The notes below the pieces were generated by a model. It made no database searches and was not told the DNA's origin. It saw only the letters and a program-made list of their open reading frames with translations. From Candidatus Aminicenantes bacterium UBA2199 (GTDB taxonomy: Bacteria; Acidobacteriota; Aminicenantia; UBA2199), in contig DCVB01000049.1 in NCBI GenBank assembly GCA_002327965.1, positions 1-29,236 on the forward strand: a stretch of 29,236 nt of DNA, given 5' to 3'. Position numbers and translations under genes: made by a program. This document shows, one piece after another, positions 7,359 through 16,983 of the stretch. The number at the start of each line of letters is the position of its first letter. Within the stretch, counting starts at the first letter, position 1.

Positions 7359-9277
7359 AGAACCTGCAGGAAAAGCTTGGCCGCGAGATCACCGTTCTCC
7401 TGGAGGACGCCTACGAAATGTCCGGCGTGGAACCATCGTTCTCCATCCCCGCCGAACGGAAATTCGGCGACCTGTCGACCACTCTCGCATTCACCCTGGC
7501 CAAAAAAACTGGAAGCAAGCCTTTTATGCTGGCCGGCGATATCGCCGCCAGGCTGCAGGGAAAACTGGCGGCGGTCGAGGAGGTTCGGGTCGCCGGCGGC
7601 GGTTTTCTCAACTTCTTCCTGCGCCGCGACGATTTCTTCACGGCCCAGCGCCGCAGCCTGACCGAACCCTGGGCACCACCGGCGCGAAAGGAAAAGGTCA
7701 TCGTCGAGCACACCAGCATCAACCCCAACAAATCTGCCCATATCGGCCATTTGCGCAACTCCTGCCTGGGCGACTCCCTGGCCCGCTGCTGCCGCTTTTT
7801 GGGCTACGAGGTCGAGGTACAGAACTACATCGACGACACCGGCATCCAGGTTGCCGACGTGGTCTGGGGCCTGCTCCATTACCGCAGGATGGACCTGGAC
7901 GCCATCCGCCGCATCCCCGACCTGGCCGCCTATCTATGGGAACTGTACGCCGAGGTCAACCGGCTGTTCGCCGCGGACGAGGCCCTGGCCGCCCAACGCC
8001 GGGAAGTGCACAGGAGGATCGAGGAAAAGGCCGAGCCCGAATACTCGACTTGCCTGCATGTCGCCGAGCAGGTCCTGCTGGACCATGTCCGCACCATGGA
8101 GCGGCTGGACATCCAGTACGACCTTCTGGCCAGGGAAAGCGACGTCATCGCTCTCGACTTCTTCAAGGCCGCCGCCGCCGAGTTGGCCGACCGCGGCGTA
8201 ATGGCCCCCTCCTCCGATCCAGGGAAGCAGGGGTGCCTGGTCATCCACTACGATCGGGAAAAGATCGAAAAGATCATCGTCCGCTCCAACGGCACCATCA
8301 CTTACGTGGGCAAGGACATCGCCTACAACCTGTGGAAATTCGACCTGCTGGGGCGGGACTTTCATTACCGCCCCTTCCACGTCTATTCCGACGGCCGTCC
8401 CATCGTCATGACCGCGTCGCAGCCGGCCGCCTCGCCGCCGGCACGGAGCTTCGGCAGGGGCCAGCGGGTCTACAACGTCATCGACGTCCGTCAATCCTAC
8501 CTGCAGAACCTGATCGCCCAGGTGCTGGTCCAGCTCGGTCATCCCGAGGCCGGCGCCAACTTCATCCATTTTTCCTATGAAATGGTGGCCTTGACACCGG
8601 CGTGCGTCCGCGAAATGGGACTGATACTGGAGCCGGGTGAAGAGAGCAAGCCCTATATCGAGGTCTCCGGGCGCAAGGGACGGGCGGTGAAGGCCGACGA
8701 CCTGATCACCCGGCTGGAAGAGAAGTCGCTGCGCGAGGTGAGCGCCCGCAACCCTGAGCTGGCCGAGGCCGAGGCCCGCCTGCTGTCCCACGTCATCGCC
8801 GTGGCCGCCCTGCGCTATTTCATGGTCAAGTTCAACCTCAATACCGTGATCGCCTTCGACTTCAAGGAAGCGCTGAATTTCGAGGGCGACAGCGGCCCTT
8901 ACCTGCAATACGCCGTGGTGCGCCTGAACAGCATCCTGAAAAAGGCCGCCGCCGCCGACCTGGACGCAACCTCCGGCGCCGCCGGCCTGGCTCCCCTCCC
9001 CGAGGGAGAAAGGGAGCTTTACTGGGAATTGGTCCTGCACCTGTCGCTGCTGGAGATCCAGGTTGAGTTCGCCCTGCAGAACCACGAGCTGTCCTCGCTG
9101 GCGACCTACGCCTACGGCCTGTGTCAGAAATTCAACCACTACTACCACCTCTTCCCGGTATTGGCCGAGCCGGACCCCGCCCGGCGTTACTTGCGCCTGG
9201 GCCTGGTCCTGCTCTTCAAGAACAAGATCGAAACCACCCTGTCCCTCCTGGGGATCGAAATACCCGGACGAATGTAA
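7355..9277 (+). CDS. argS: arginyl-tRNA synthetase
   Basis: A 640-residue class I aminoacyl-tRNA synthetase that charges tRNA-Arg. The HIGH motif is HIGH at residues 129-132 within HTSINPNKSAHIGHLRN. The KMSK-equivalent region is VSGRKGRAVKADDL starting at residue 437. The N-terminal Arg-tRNA-synthetase additional domain (about 1-110) and the C-terminal DALR anticodon-binding domain (about 515-640, with 'FEGDSGPYLQYAVVRLNSI' leading into it) are complete. The 'NPNKSAHIGH' form differs from the E. coli-type 'NPTGPLHVGH' and suggests a divergent bacterial lineage. A strong promoter lies upstream. The ABC gene follows after nine bases containing AAGGAGG, so read-through into that operon is possible. 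Confidence 0.95.
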   Translation: MKNLQEKLGREITVLLEDAYEMSGVEPSFSIPAERKFGDLSTTLAFTLAKKTGSKPFMLAGDIAARLQGKLAAVEEVRVAGGGFLNFFLRRDDFFTAQRRSLTEPWAPPARKEKVIVEHTSINPNKSAHIGHLRNSCLGDSLARCCRFLGYEVEVQNYIDDTGIQVADVVWGLLHYRRMDLDAIRRIPDLAAYLWELYAEVNRLFAADEALAAQRREVHRRIEEKAEPEYSTCLHVAEQVLLDHVRTMERLDIQYDLLARESDVIALDFFKAAAAELADRGVMAPSSDPGKQGCLVIHYDREKIEKIIVRSNGTITYVGKDIAYNLWKFDLLGRDFHYRPFHVYSDGRPIVMTASQPAASPPARSFGRGQRVYNVIDVRQSYLQNLIAQVLVQLGHPEAGANFIHFSYEMVALTPACVREMGLILEPGEESKPYIEVSGRKGRAVKADDLITRLEEKSLREVSARNPELAEAEARLLSHVIAVAALRYFMVKFNLNTVIAFDFKEALNFEGDSGPYLQYAVVRLNSILKKAAAADLDATSGAAGLAPLPEGERELYWELVLHLSLLEIQVEFALQNHELSSLATYAYGLCQKFNHYYHLFPVLAEPDPARRYLRLGLVLLFKNKIETTLSLLGIEIPGRM

Positions 9278-9286
9278 GGAGGTCAG

Positions 9287-10194
<908 letters not shown>

Positions 10195-10198
<4 letters not shown>

Positions 10199-10962
10199 GA
10201 AGCGCCTGGATTATCGCCAAGAAAGAACTGAAGAGTTATCTGTATTCGCCCATCGCCTACATCCTGACCGCCTTTTTCCTGCTGGTCAGCGGCTTCTTCT
10301 TCTACAACATCCTGGCCTGGGCCAACGAGCAGACGATGCGCATGATGCAGCAGGGTTATCCCGCCGAGTACGTCAACATCAACCAGATGCTCTTCCAGCC
10401 CTTTTTCAGCAACATGGTCGTGGTGCTGATGTTCCTGCTGCCGCTGCTGACCATGCGCCTGTTCGCCGACGAGAAGAAGATGCGCACCGAGGAACTGCTG
10501 CTGACCTCGCCGGTTCGCCTGTCGGCGATCATCCTCGGCAAGTACCTGGCGGCACTGATCATCTACGGCGGCATCCTGCTGCTGACCGCCACCCTGGCCG
10601 TCTTCGTGTTCCTGAACGGCAATCCCGAGCTGGCGCCGCTGCTCACCGCCTACCTGGGCCTATTCCTGCTGGGGGCCGTTTTCATCGCCATCGGCCTTTT
10701 CGCCTCGGCGCTGACCGAAAACCAGGTCATCGCCGCCGCCATCTCCTTCTCGGTCATCCTGCTGATCTGGGTCCTCTCCTGGATCGGCGAGAGCGGCCCC
10801 GGCGCCTGGCGGCCGATACTGTCGTACCTGTCTTTCTTTTCCCACTTCAAGAACATGGTCTCCGGCGTCATCGACACCCAGGACCTGGTCTACTTCCTGT
10901 CGTTCGCCTTCCTCGGCCTCTACCTGACGCGGGCGGTGTTCGAATTCAGGAAATGGAGGTGA
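10195..10962 (+). CDS. ABC transporter permease (GldF-like)
   Basis: A 255-residue polytopic membrane protein with about six hydrophobic helices: IAYILTAFFLLVSGFFFYNIL near residues 18-38, MVVVLMFLLPLLTM, LAALIIYGGILLLTATL, LGLFLLGAVFIAIGLFASAL, AAISFSVILLIWVL and LVYFLSFAFLGLYL at the end. The start MRSAWIIAKKELKSYLYSP is typical of ABC-2 type permeases, as is the cytoplasmic 'MRLFADEKKMRTEELLLTSPV' coupling segment. The start ATG overlaps the ATPase stop. Partner of the ATPase before it and the GldG-like protein after it. Confidence 0.88.
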
Positions 10963-10964
10963 CC

Positions 10965-12506
10965 ATGAAACGGATACTGCGCTACGGCAACTATGTTTCC
11001 CTGATCCTGATCCTGGCCGGCGCCGGCCTGTGGCTGGCCTACGGGCTGGGCGCTTTCGCCGGCCAGGCCGGGCTGGCGCTGCTGCTGCTGGGTGCGGCCG
11101 TCCTGGCCGCCTACATCGCGGTCCATTTCTCGCGTTTCAAGACCAGGAACGCCCGCCTGAATTTTCTGTTCGCCTCCAACCTGGCGGTGGTGGTCCTGCT
11201 GATCGTGGCCATTGTGGCGGCGATCAACTATCTGGGCGTCAAGATCCACACCCGCTTCGACTTCTCGTCCGGCAAGGCCCACTCGCTGGCCGACCAGTCG
11301 GTGCAGGTGGTGAACGGACTTCGGAAAGACCTGGAGATCAAGGCCTTTTTCAGCAAGAGCAACCGCAACCAGGAACGCCTGCGCTCCCTGCTCGATATTT
11401 ACCGCTTCCACAGCGACCGCATCCGGGCGACGTTCATTGACCCCTACCTGCAGCCCGAGCTGGTCAAGGAGTACGAGATCAAGGCCGACGGCACGATGGT
11501 CTTTGCCTATGACGGCAGGAGCACGCGCATTGAGGACGTCTCCGAGGAGGCCATCACCAATGCCATCGTCAAGGTGACGCGCCAGGGCGAAAAGACCGTC
11601 TATTTCCTCCAGGGGCATGGTGAACCGGCCACAAATGAAACCGGCGAGGACGGTTATTCGGAGGCCAAATCCGGCCTGGAAAAACTCTCCTACAGGGTGA
11701 AGGACCTGATCCTTTTCCAGGAAGCGGCCGTACCCTCTGACGCTGCGGCCGTGGTCGTTGCCGGGCCGCAGAAGCCGCTGCTCGAAAAGGAGCTGCTCTT
11801 GCTGGAACACTATCTGGAAAAGAACGAGGGGCGGCTGCTGCTGCTGCTGGACCCGGGCCAGGGCGCGGAGTTCAAGGCCATCCTGGCCCGCTTCGGCCTG
11901 GCGCTCGAGGACCACGTCGTCGTCGATGCCGACCCTCTCTCCCAGTTCATGGGCGGCAACTACTTCATGCCGGTGGTGGCGAAGTATCCCGAGCATGCCA
12001 TCACCAAGGGGTTCGGCTACGCCACCATGTTCCCCCTGGTCCGCGGCCTGACCCGCCTTTCCCCCGCCCCAACCGGGGTCAGCGTGGACTTCCTTGCCGC
12101 CACCAGCCCCAATTCCTGGGGCGAGACCAATTACGAGGTTGAGGTCAAGACCGAGGCGATCACCAAAAACCCCGAGGACAAGGGCGGCCCCATCGATATC
12201 GCGGCCGCCGGCGAGATCGCCGGCGAGGACGATAAGAGATCCCGCCTCGTGGTTATCGGCGACTCCGATTTTGCCCTCAATAAATACTATTTCTTCCAGG
12301 CCAACGGCAATTTTTTCAACAACGCCGTTTCCTGGCTGGCTGAGGAAAAAGACCTGATCGCCATCACTCCGAAGATCACTGCTCCCAGGACGGTCAACCT
12401 GACGCGCAGCGCCGGCCGCCTGGTCTTTTTCTACACCCTGTTCATCCTGCCGTTGCTGGTGTTCGCCGTCGGCATCGGCGTGTGGCTGTACCGGAGGAAA
12501 CTGTGA
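10965..12506 (+). CDS. GldG-like ABC-associated membrane protein
   Basis: A 513-residue protein of the ABC_transp_aux/GldG family. Two N-terminal helices and a third near residue 75 (LAVVVLLIVAIVAAINYLG) lead into a large extracytoplasmic part. This opens with 'RFDFSSGKAHSLADQSVQVVNGL', the family's 'D.T..k.ysLs..T..iL..L' motif, and contains 'VYFLQGHGE' and 'LLLLLDPG'. A C-terminal helix (LVFFYTLFILPLLVFAVGIGVWLY) ends the chain. I choose the ATG at 10965, five bases after GGAGG (10955-10959), over an ATG at 10953. It works with the two preceding ABC genes; the cargo is not known. The stop overlaps the next gene's GTG. Confidence 0.85.
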   Translation: MKRILRYGNYVSLILILAGAGLWLAYGLGAFAGQAGLALLLLGAAVLAAYIAVHFSRFKTRNARLNFLFASNLAVVVLLIVAIVAAINYLGVKIHTRFDFSSGKAHSLADQSVQVVNGLRKDLEIKAFFSKSNRNQERLRSLLDIYRFHSDRIRATFIDPYLQPELVKEYEIKADGTMVFAYDGRSTRIEDVSEEAITNAIVKVTRQGEKTVYFLQGHGEPATNETGEDGYSEAKSGLEKLSYRVKDLILFQEAAVPSDAAAVVVAGPQKPLLEKELLLLEHYLEKNEGRLLLLLDPGQGAEFKAILARFGLALEDHVVVDADPLSQFMGGNYFMPVVAKYPEHAITKGFGYATMFPLVRGLTRLSPAPTGVSVDFLAATSPNSWGETNYEVEVKTEAITKNPEDKGGPIDIAAAGEIAGEDDKRSRLVVIGDSDFALNKYYFFQANGNFFNNAVSWLAEEKDLIAITPKITAPRTVNLTRSAGRLVFFYTLFILPLLVFAVGIGVWLYRRKL

Positions 12507-13849
12507 ATTGGAAAAAGATCCTCGCTCTGGCGCTCCTGCTGGCTGTCCTGCTCGCAGCCATCGTCTATCTCGATCGAAAGGAAAGGGGGCGCCAGGCATC
12601 CGAGGGGATGCTGCTCGATATCGCCGCCGATTCGATCGACCGGATCGAGCTGCGCAATTCGGAAGGCGCGTTCGTCTTTTCACGCCGCGATACGCTGTGG
12701 CAGATGGAGAAACCGCTGGCGGCCAAAGCCGACAAGGTGGCGCTGGAAAGCATCCTGGATCATTTCTCGCGCCTGCAGTACGACCGGCTGGTGGCCGAGA
12801 ACACCGGTGACTTAAAGGCATTCGGGCTCGACACGCCGGGAATCGAATTGAAGCTTTCCGCCAAGGGCCAGTTGGCAGCCACCGTTGCCTTGGGCGTCAA
12901 GAACACTCTCGACGACTCATCCTACGCCAAGTTGGCCGGCGACGGCCGGGTGGTCTCCATCGCCGCCTACAAGCGCCAGGACCTGGAAAAAGATCTGCTG
13001 GCCTTCCGCGACAAGAAATTCTTCGTCATCGATCCCATGGCCGTCAACGCCCTGGAATTCCGCAGCGGCGATGCCGCCGTCTCACTGGCGAAAAAGGATG
13101 ACCGCTGGGTCATGGAAAAGCCCTTGTTCTCGCTGGCCAGGGAATCGCGAATCAGCGAACTCCTCTCGGCCACCTCGCAACTGGAGGCTGCGTCGTTCGC
13201 CCCGGCAGGGGACGCCGGAGAGCGGGCTGCCTTCGGCCTGGACAGGCCGCTGCTGACGGCTGAGTTCGGTACGCCTTCGGGGCCGCGGCGGATCACGGTC
13301 GGGCGGCAGGGCGAATCGTATTACGCGCTCGCTGAAGGTTCCAGCGAGGCCTGCGGCATCTCCGGCGATTTTGTGGAAAAATTCGTTGCCGATGCCGGCA
13401 CCTGGCGTGAGAGCAAGGTGGCCCGCTTCTTCGCCTACGACGCCCGCGAGATCTCCTTCCAGCAAGGGGCGTTCCGCTTCGCGCTGCGCAAGGACGAAGC
13501 CGGGAATTGGGATTTCCTGCCGCCGCGGCCCGGCATGAAACCCGACGGGGAAAAGGTCGATTCCCTGCTGACCGTTCTGTCCGGCCTCGAGGCCGCCGGC
13601 TTCATCGACGATCCCAGCGCTGTGCCGGTCGCTGCGGCACGCGTCGTCATCCAGACCGAGGACCAGGCCGAGCCGGAAAAGCACGGGGAAACCGTGCTGG
13701 AATTCGGCGTCGCCGCGGGGGAGACCGTGGTCGTCCGCGACCCTTCCCTGCCCTATTCGTATCGGGTTCCGCGCGAGACGATGGAGAAACTCCCCGCCAG
13801 GATCGAGGACATCGTTGCCGAGCCTTCCCCGCCGCAGGCCGGAAAGTAA
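12503..13849 (+). CDS. DUF4340 domain protein
   Basis: A 448-residue protein with an N-terminal transmembrane helix (ILALALLLAVLLAAIVYL) and repeated DUF4340 modules. The recurrent pattern is 'D.I..ielrn..g...f.r....W.m.kPl...ad...v..ll..l..l.ae': first copy near residues 40-110, a second near 175-245, and a partial third near 310-390. It starts at GTG 12503, overlapping the previous stop as GTGA with GGAGG at 12493-12497. DUF4340 proteins regularly follow GldG-like genes and are thought to be periplasmic partners. It is the last gene of the operon and the last host gene before the mobile element. Confidence 0.85.
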   Translation: MNWKKILALALLLAVLLAAIVYLDRKERGRQASEGMLLDIAADSIDRIELRNSEGAFVFSRRDTLWQMEKPLAAKADKVALESILDHFSRLQYDRLVAENTGDLKAFGLDTPGIELKLSAKGQLAATVALGVKNTLDDSSYAKLAGDGRVVSIAAYKRQDLEKDLLAFRDKKFFVIDPMAVNALEFRSGDAAVSLAKKDDRWVMEKPLFSLARESRISELLSATSQLEAASFAPAGDAGERAAFGLDRPLLTAEFGTPSGPRRITVGRQGESYYALAEGSSEACGISGDFVEKFVADAGTWRESKVARFFAYDAREISFQQGAFRFALRKDEAGNWDFLPPRPGMKPDGEKVDSLLTVLSGLEAAGFIDDPSAVPVAAARVVIQTEDQAEPEKHGETVLEFGVAAGETVVVRDPSLPYSYRVPRETMEKLPARIEDIVAEPSPPQAGK

Positions 13850-13857
13850 GCCCGGCG

Positions 13858-13882
13858 CCGGATCCAACAAGTTGAAATCCGG
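13858..13882. promoter_or_regulatory. inverted repeat downstream of the ABC operon
   Basis: CCGGAT (13858-13863) and ATCCGG (13877-13882) flank an inner CAAC/GTTG pairing. No T-run follows, so it is a poor terminator. The right arm overlaps the -35 region of the promoter at 13872, so it could be an operator for the host promoter split by the element. Confidence 0.35.
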
Positions 13883-13899
13883 AAAACTTGCATTATGAT
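13872..13899 (+). promoter_or_regulatory. promoter at the left element junction
   Basis: TTGAAA (13872-13877), a 16-base spacer and TATGAT (13894-13899). It overlaps the candidate attL and now faces the integrase gene. Before insertion the same -35 would have lain 16 bases from the TATAAT now at 22256, upstream of the ECF sigma operon. Confidence 0.45.
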
Positions 13900-13900
13900 G
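13888..13900 (+). repeat. candidate attL
   Basis: TTGCATTATGATG, matched by TTGCATTATAATG at 22250-22262 (12 of 13 identical). It lies 173 bases upstream of the integrase start and outside the last host gene on the left. The single mismatch and short length leave room for coincidence. Confidence 0.35.
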
Positions 13901-13910
13901 TTTTGATGCC

Positions 13911-13940
13911 CAAAATTGACAAAATTTAACAAAACCAAAC
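13911..13940 (+). repeat. short CAAAA direct repeats beside attL
   Basis: CAAAATTGA, CAAAATTTA, CAAAAC and CAAACAAG follow each other at about 9-10-base spacing (13911, 13920, 13930, 13936). Phased short repeats next to the core site are typical of integrase arm-type binding sites. A T-rich tract at 13984-14028 separates them from the integrase gene. Confidence 0.3.
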
Positions 13941-14073
13941 AAGCCCCAAACACCCGTCCCTACTGAGTTTCCAGACGTTTCATCCTTTTTTTGCTTTTGT
14001 TTTATTTTTTTATTTTTTGTGTTTTGCGTTGCGTTCGCGTTACTTTTCCTCAATAATGGGTTTAGGGGGAAAC

Positions 14074-15168
14074 ATGGAAGTTAAACTTAGGCAACGGAAA
14101 CGTAAGAACAAGATCTCGCTTAACCTGGCTTATTGGGTAAAAGAAAGACAGGTGTTTAAAACCGGAAAAACCAAAAGCGGTAAATGGCGCATCGAACCCT
14201 TGCGGCTTTACCTCTACCCTGGCCGGGACCGGAAGGCCCAGAACGATGAAACCCTGGCTTTCGCTAAAACACTCCAGGTGCAGCGACAGGCTGAACTGCA
14301 AGCTGGCGAATACGGCCTGATCCCTGAGCACAAGCGCAGAGGGGATTTTATCCTGTTCTTTGAAAAGCTGGCAGACGAAAAGGATAAGAACTGGCGGCAG
14401 GCGGCCAGAGTGCTAAAAAAGTATTCCCCGCAGCCAATAGCCTTTCAATCCTTGAATGAGATGTGGCTTCTGGACTTCCAGAAGTATTTGTTAAAAGAGA
14501 AGAAAAACAATATGAGCTGGCTGATTGAAGGCAAAATCCGGGCTGGAATCAAAATTGCACTTCGCCAGCGGCTGATCCGTTCTAACTTCCTACCTATGGC
14601 TCCTTCTATTAAATATCAACAAGGGCCAAAAACTTTTTTAGACTCCGGCGAGATCCAGCGGCTTATTGATACTCCTTTTGAGAAAGAGTTCTTGAAGCGC
14701 GCATTTCTGTTTTCCTGCTTTACGGGTCTTCGGTATTCAGATGTAAAGAAAATAATATGGCGTAATGTTGAAACCGACTTCATCTCTTTTGTTTCGAAAA
14801 AAACAAAACAACCGGAACGTCTGCCACTCAACGCGTATGCAAAACAAATACTCTCGGAGCAGAAGGGGAAAGTCATTGATCCGGATGCAAACATTTTTCC
14901 AATGCTCTCTCCTGCGCAGACAAATTCGCTACTCCGCAAATGGGCTCGGAAGGCGGGAATCGGGAAGCATCTTCATTTTCATGTCGGCCGACATACGTTT
15001 GCGTTTTTGCTATTGAACTCCGGGGTGGGCGTGTATGATGCTCAAAAGGCCATGGCGCATAAGAACATCTCCACGACCATGGTTTACGCCCACATGGTCC
15101 CAACGGAATTGAAAAAGCGGATCGACGACCTGCTGCCGCACTTTGACCTTGAGAGAGGGGCTAAATGA
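14074..15168 (+). CDS. int: tyrosine recombinase (integrase)
   Basis: A 364-residue site-specific tyrosine recombinase that would integrate and excise the element. A basic N-terminal arm-binding segment (1-90) and a SAM-like core-binding domain (90-185) precede the catalytic domain. Catalytic residues are all visible: Arg220 in FTGLRYSD, a beta-hairpin lysine around 243-245 (SKKTKQ), His303 and Arg306 in FHVGRHTFA, His329 in AHKNISTT and the nucleophile Tyr338 in MVYAH. Architecture and spacing resemble integrases of phages and of integrative elements of the Bacteroidetes type. The start at 14074 is preceded by AGGGGG (14064-14069). It is the leftmost gene of the element and its stop overlaps the next small ORF as ATGA. 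Confidence 0.92.
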   Translation: MEVKLRQRKRKNKISLNLAYWVKERQVFKTGKTKSGKWRIEPLRLYLYPGRDRKAQNDETLAFAKTLQVQRQAELQAGEYGLIPEHKRRGDFILFFEKLADEKDKNWRQAARVLKKYSPQPIAFQSLNEMWLLDFQKYLLKEKKNNMSWLIEGKIRAGIKIALRQRLIRSNFLPMAPSIKYQQGPKTFLDSGEIQRLIDTPFEKEFLKRAFLFSCFTGLRYSDVKKIIWRNVETDFISFVSKKTKQPERLPLNAYAKQILSEQKGKVIDPDANIFPMLSPAQTNSLLRKWARKAGIGKHLHFHVGRHTFAFLLLNSGVGVYDAQKAMAHKNISTTMVYAHMVPTELKKRIDDLLPHFDLERGAK

Positions 15169-15269
15169 GCGGAAAAATCTCACCAGGATGCTGCAGGGGG
15201 GAGAATGTATCCGCCAGGCGTCCCAGGGGGCGCAAAAGGGATCCACGGTCGCCAGGGGTGAATAAATGA
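15165..15269 (+). CDS. 34-codon ORF coupled to the integrase
   Basis: It begins at the ATG that overlaps the integrase TGA (ATGA) and reads MSGKISPGCCRGENVSARR, then a basic, proline-rich tail. No family is recognised. The overlap is the main reason to list it, since the same coupling recurs along the element. Confidence 0.25.
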   Translation: MSGKISPGCCRGENVSARRPRGRKRDPRSPGVNK

Positions 15270-15291
15270 GGAATTATTACGGGAGAATAAA

Positions 15292-15474
15292 ATGACCTGC
15301 ATAGCGCCGGACTGTTTATGGTGCAAGTGGTTCAATAGGAAGGAGACAGGTTTGAAGTGCGCCGCCTTCCCTAACGGAATACCGGAGAACATCATCGAAG
15401 GCGAACCTCACAACAAGGTTCTGCCTGGCCAGACGGGCGATAAGGTTTTCGAAAAGGCGAGGGGGAGGAAATGA
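15292..15474 (+). CDS. small Cys-containing phage-type protein
   Basis: A 60-residue protein: MTCIAPDCLWCKWFN, then a core CAAFPNGIPENIIEGE. Four cysteines (3, 8, 11, 23) suggest a small zinc-binding knuckle. The core resembles a widespread small protein of phages and mobile elements that carries the consensus 'C.AFPdGIP..I..Ge..H....Gd.G'; the function of that group is unknown to me. It has GGGAG before the ATG, and its TGA overlaps the next ATG. Confidence 0.6.
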   Translation: MTCIAPDCLWCKWFNRKETGLKCAAFPNGIPENIIEGEPHNKVLPGQTGDKVFEKARGRK

Positions 15475-15932
15475 AAAAACTATTGAATCCGTTTTACGAC
15501 GAAAACGATCTTCACGATGACGGCATCATGCGGCCAACTTATAACTACAAGTCGCTTGATTGGATCTTCAAACGAATCCAGCACAACGCCAGGGTCCAGA
15601 AACTGCCGGTCGATATGAACAAGGTCAAGCAATACTTAGAACAATTCTCGGTTGCTAAAAACTGTATGTCGACCGAACAGCAAAAAGAGGCGTATAAAAT
15701 TTCCCGTGAGGTCTACTACGGGGAGCTGAAGGTCATTTTCAAAATGGATAACGTCACTCCAAAAAAGAATTATACCAAGAAAGAAGCCGCTGCTTATCTG
15801 GGCGTTTCCGTGAAAAGTATTGACCATTTTTTAGAAAACGATAATCTTAAAAAACTGGATAAGAAGCGTGGAAACAAAGTATTGATTCAAGGAAGAGAAA
15901 TCCTTAAATACAAAGCGAATCAAAAAAAATAA
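15471..15932 (+). CDS. HTH_17-type DNA-binding protein
   Basis: A 153-residue protein. The N-terminal 100 residues are not recognised. The C-terminal 50 residues are an excisionase/MerR-like winged helix: NYTKKEAAAYLGVSVKSID, then NKVLIQGREILKYK as wing and third helix. GGGGGAGG (15461-15469 region) precedes the start, which overlaps the previous gene by four bases. Such domains serve as excisionases or transcription regulators in integrated elements. An HTH_17 at the C-terminus rather than the N-terminus is less usual. Confidence 0.6.
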   Translation: MKKLLNPFYDENDLHDDGIMRPTYNYKSLDWIFKRIQHNARVQKLPVDMNKVKQYLEQFSVAKNCMSTEQQKEAYKISREVYYGELKVIFKMDNVTPKKNYTKKEAAAYLGVSVKSIDHFLENDNLKKLDKKRGNKVLIQGREILKYKANQKK

Positions 15933-16007
15933 AGAAATATTTTTTGCATTTTTGATATTTCACGAAACCATTTACTGGCAATCATTTCCAGTTAAAATCA
16001 ATTTCCC

Positions 16008-16122
16008 AACCTTATAATTTTCGTCTAAACCACAGGGCGAACCTTATAAAAACCACCCTTTTCAGATCAATAAGCTTCCTCGATACTGCTGGTGTGAAAA
16101 CGCTCACAGCATTGACAGGAGG
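16008..16122 (+). promoter_or_regulatory. AT-rich control region before the second HTH gene
   Basis: Between 15933 and 16128 there is an AT-rich region without a gene. AACCTTATAA occurs twice (16008-16017 and 16040-16049), each containing a -10-like TATAA; a weak GTTAAA -35 lies 16 bases before the first. An imperfect hairpin, TGCT...GTGA with TCACAGCA (16087-16111), lies just before AGGAGG at 16117-16122. The layout suggests a regulated promoter within the element. Confidence 0.35.
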
Positions 16123-16128
16123 TGCTAA

Positions 16129-16983
16129 GTGATGGAAGAAAAGCTGTTTTCAAGAGAGGAAGCGGCAGAGTATTTAAACATTTCCAAGAACACTCTCGGC
16201 CGGCTCATGCAAGCAAAAAAAATCACGTATACGAAGATCGGTGAGGGCCAAACGGCCCGCGTGATTTTTCAGCATTCCGACCTCAAGGAGTTTTTGCAGC
16301 GAGAGAGAAAGTGGATGATCCGCGATTCCCGAAAAGAGATTCTGCGGCTCATCCCAGCAGACGCAAAAAAGCGAAATCACCTTCTGCACCTGTCCAAGGA
16401 TGGGCCATTTATGGAGATCCAAACAATGTGTGCAAATGTCCTGAAGCCCTGGGAGCGAGAACTCGCTGCCGCCGACTTTCACGAGCCGGAACTGGTCGAG
16501 AAGATGAAAATCCTTTGCGGGAACGTAGCTGCGGTGAGCGAGGTGGCCGAAGTCGATATTCCCGACCTGAACCCCTCCTTGCTGCACCGCCTGGTGGGTC
16601 GTGAGATTCCGCTTTGGGAACGAGAGATCGCGCCGAACCTAAAACTCGCCAGCAGGTATTTCAAGCCGGGTCCGCTAAAAGGTATCGAAATGATGGCGCA
16701 TCCTCACGCCAAAAACGAAAACCTTGTGGCGCAAAGATCGGTCCGCGTTGGTGGCGAAACCTATCTCCTGAGTGAAACTGAATGGCAACCAATACCGACA
16801 CCGGAGCCGGGCGAGGAATCGGGGATTTTCAATTCCCGGTACACGGCAAGAATCCGCATTGCCCTCAGAACGAAAAAGCCAATAAGCGAACGTGAAATGC
16901 TGGCGGCCAAGGCCCAGGGGAAATCCGAGGCAGCCCAGGCCCAGGTTGACCTAGAAGAAGAAACATTAATCGGAGGGAAGTAA
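16129..16983 (+). CDS. HTH_17 protein with unknown C-terminal domain
   Basis: A 284-residue protein. Residues 5-55 are an excisionase-like winged helix (FSREEAAEYLNISKNTLGRL, then IFQHSDLKEFLQ). The remainder is predicted helical around 60-150 and beta-rich around 190-260, with no family I recognise. The start is GTG at 16129, six bases after AGGAGG; the next codon is ATG (16132) and could be used instead. Its position before a second, Xis-sized HTH gene suggests element regulation or a replication accessory role. Its stop and the next ATG overlap by one base (TAATG). Confidence 0.6.
   Translation: MMEEKLFSREEAAEYLNISKNTLGRLMQAKKITYTKIGEGQTARVIFQHSDLKEFLQRERKWMIRDSRKEILRLIPADAKKRNHLLHLSKDGPFMEIQTMCANVLKPWERELAAADFHEPELVEKMKILCGNVAAVSEVAEVDIPDLNPSLLHRLVGREIPLWEREIAPNLKLASRYFKPGPLKGIEMMAHPHAKNENLVAQRSVRVGGETYLLSETEWQPIPTPEPGEESGIFNSRYTARIRIALRTKKPISEREMLAAKAQGKSEAAQAQVDLEEETLIGGK

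Noticed and set aside
10920..12821. A 633-codon frame opposite the GldG-like gene
   Set aside because: Same reasoning: the plus strand carries overlapping, ribosome-site-supported genes with recognisable membrane helices and family motifs.
13916..13922. TTGACAA shared with 22091-22097 as the att core
   Set aside because: Only seven bases, promoter-like, and the right copy lies upstream of further element-like sequence. The 13-bp TTGCATTAT repeat is longer and closer to the host genes.
13850..14073. tRNA gene as integration target
   Set aside because: I searched both junctions by eye for a cloverleaf or a T-loop sequence and found none.
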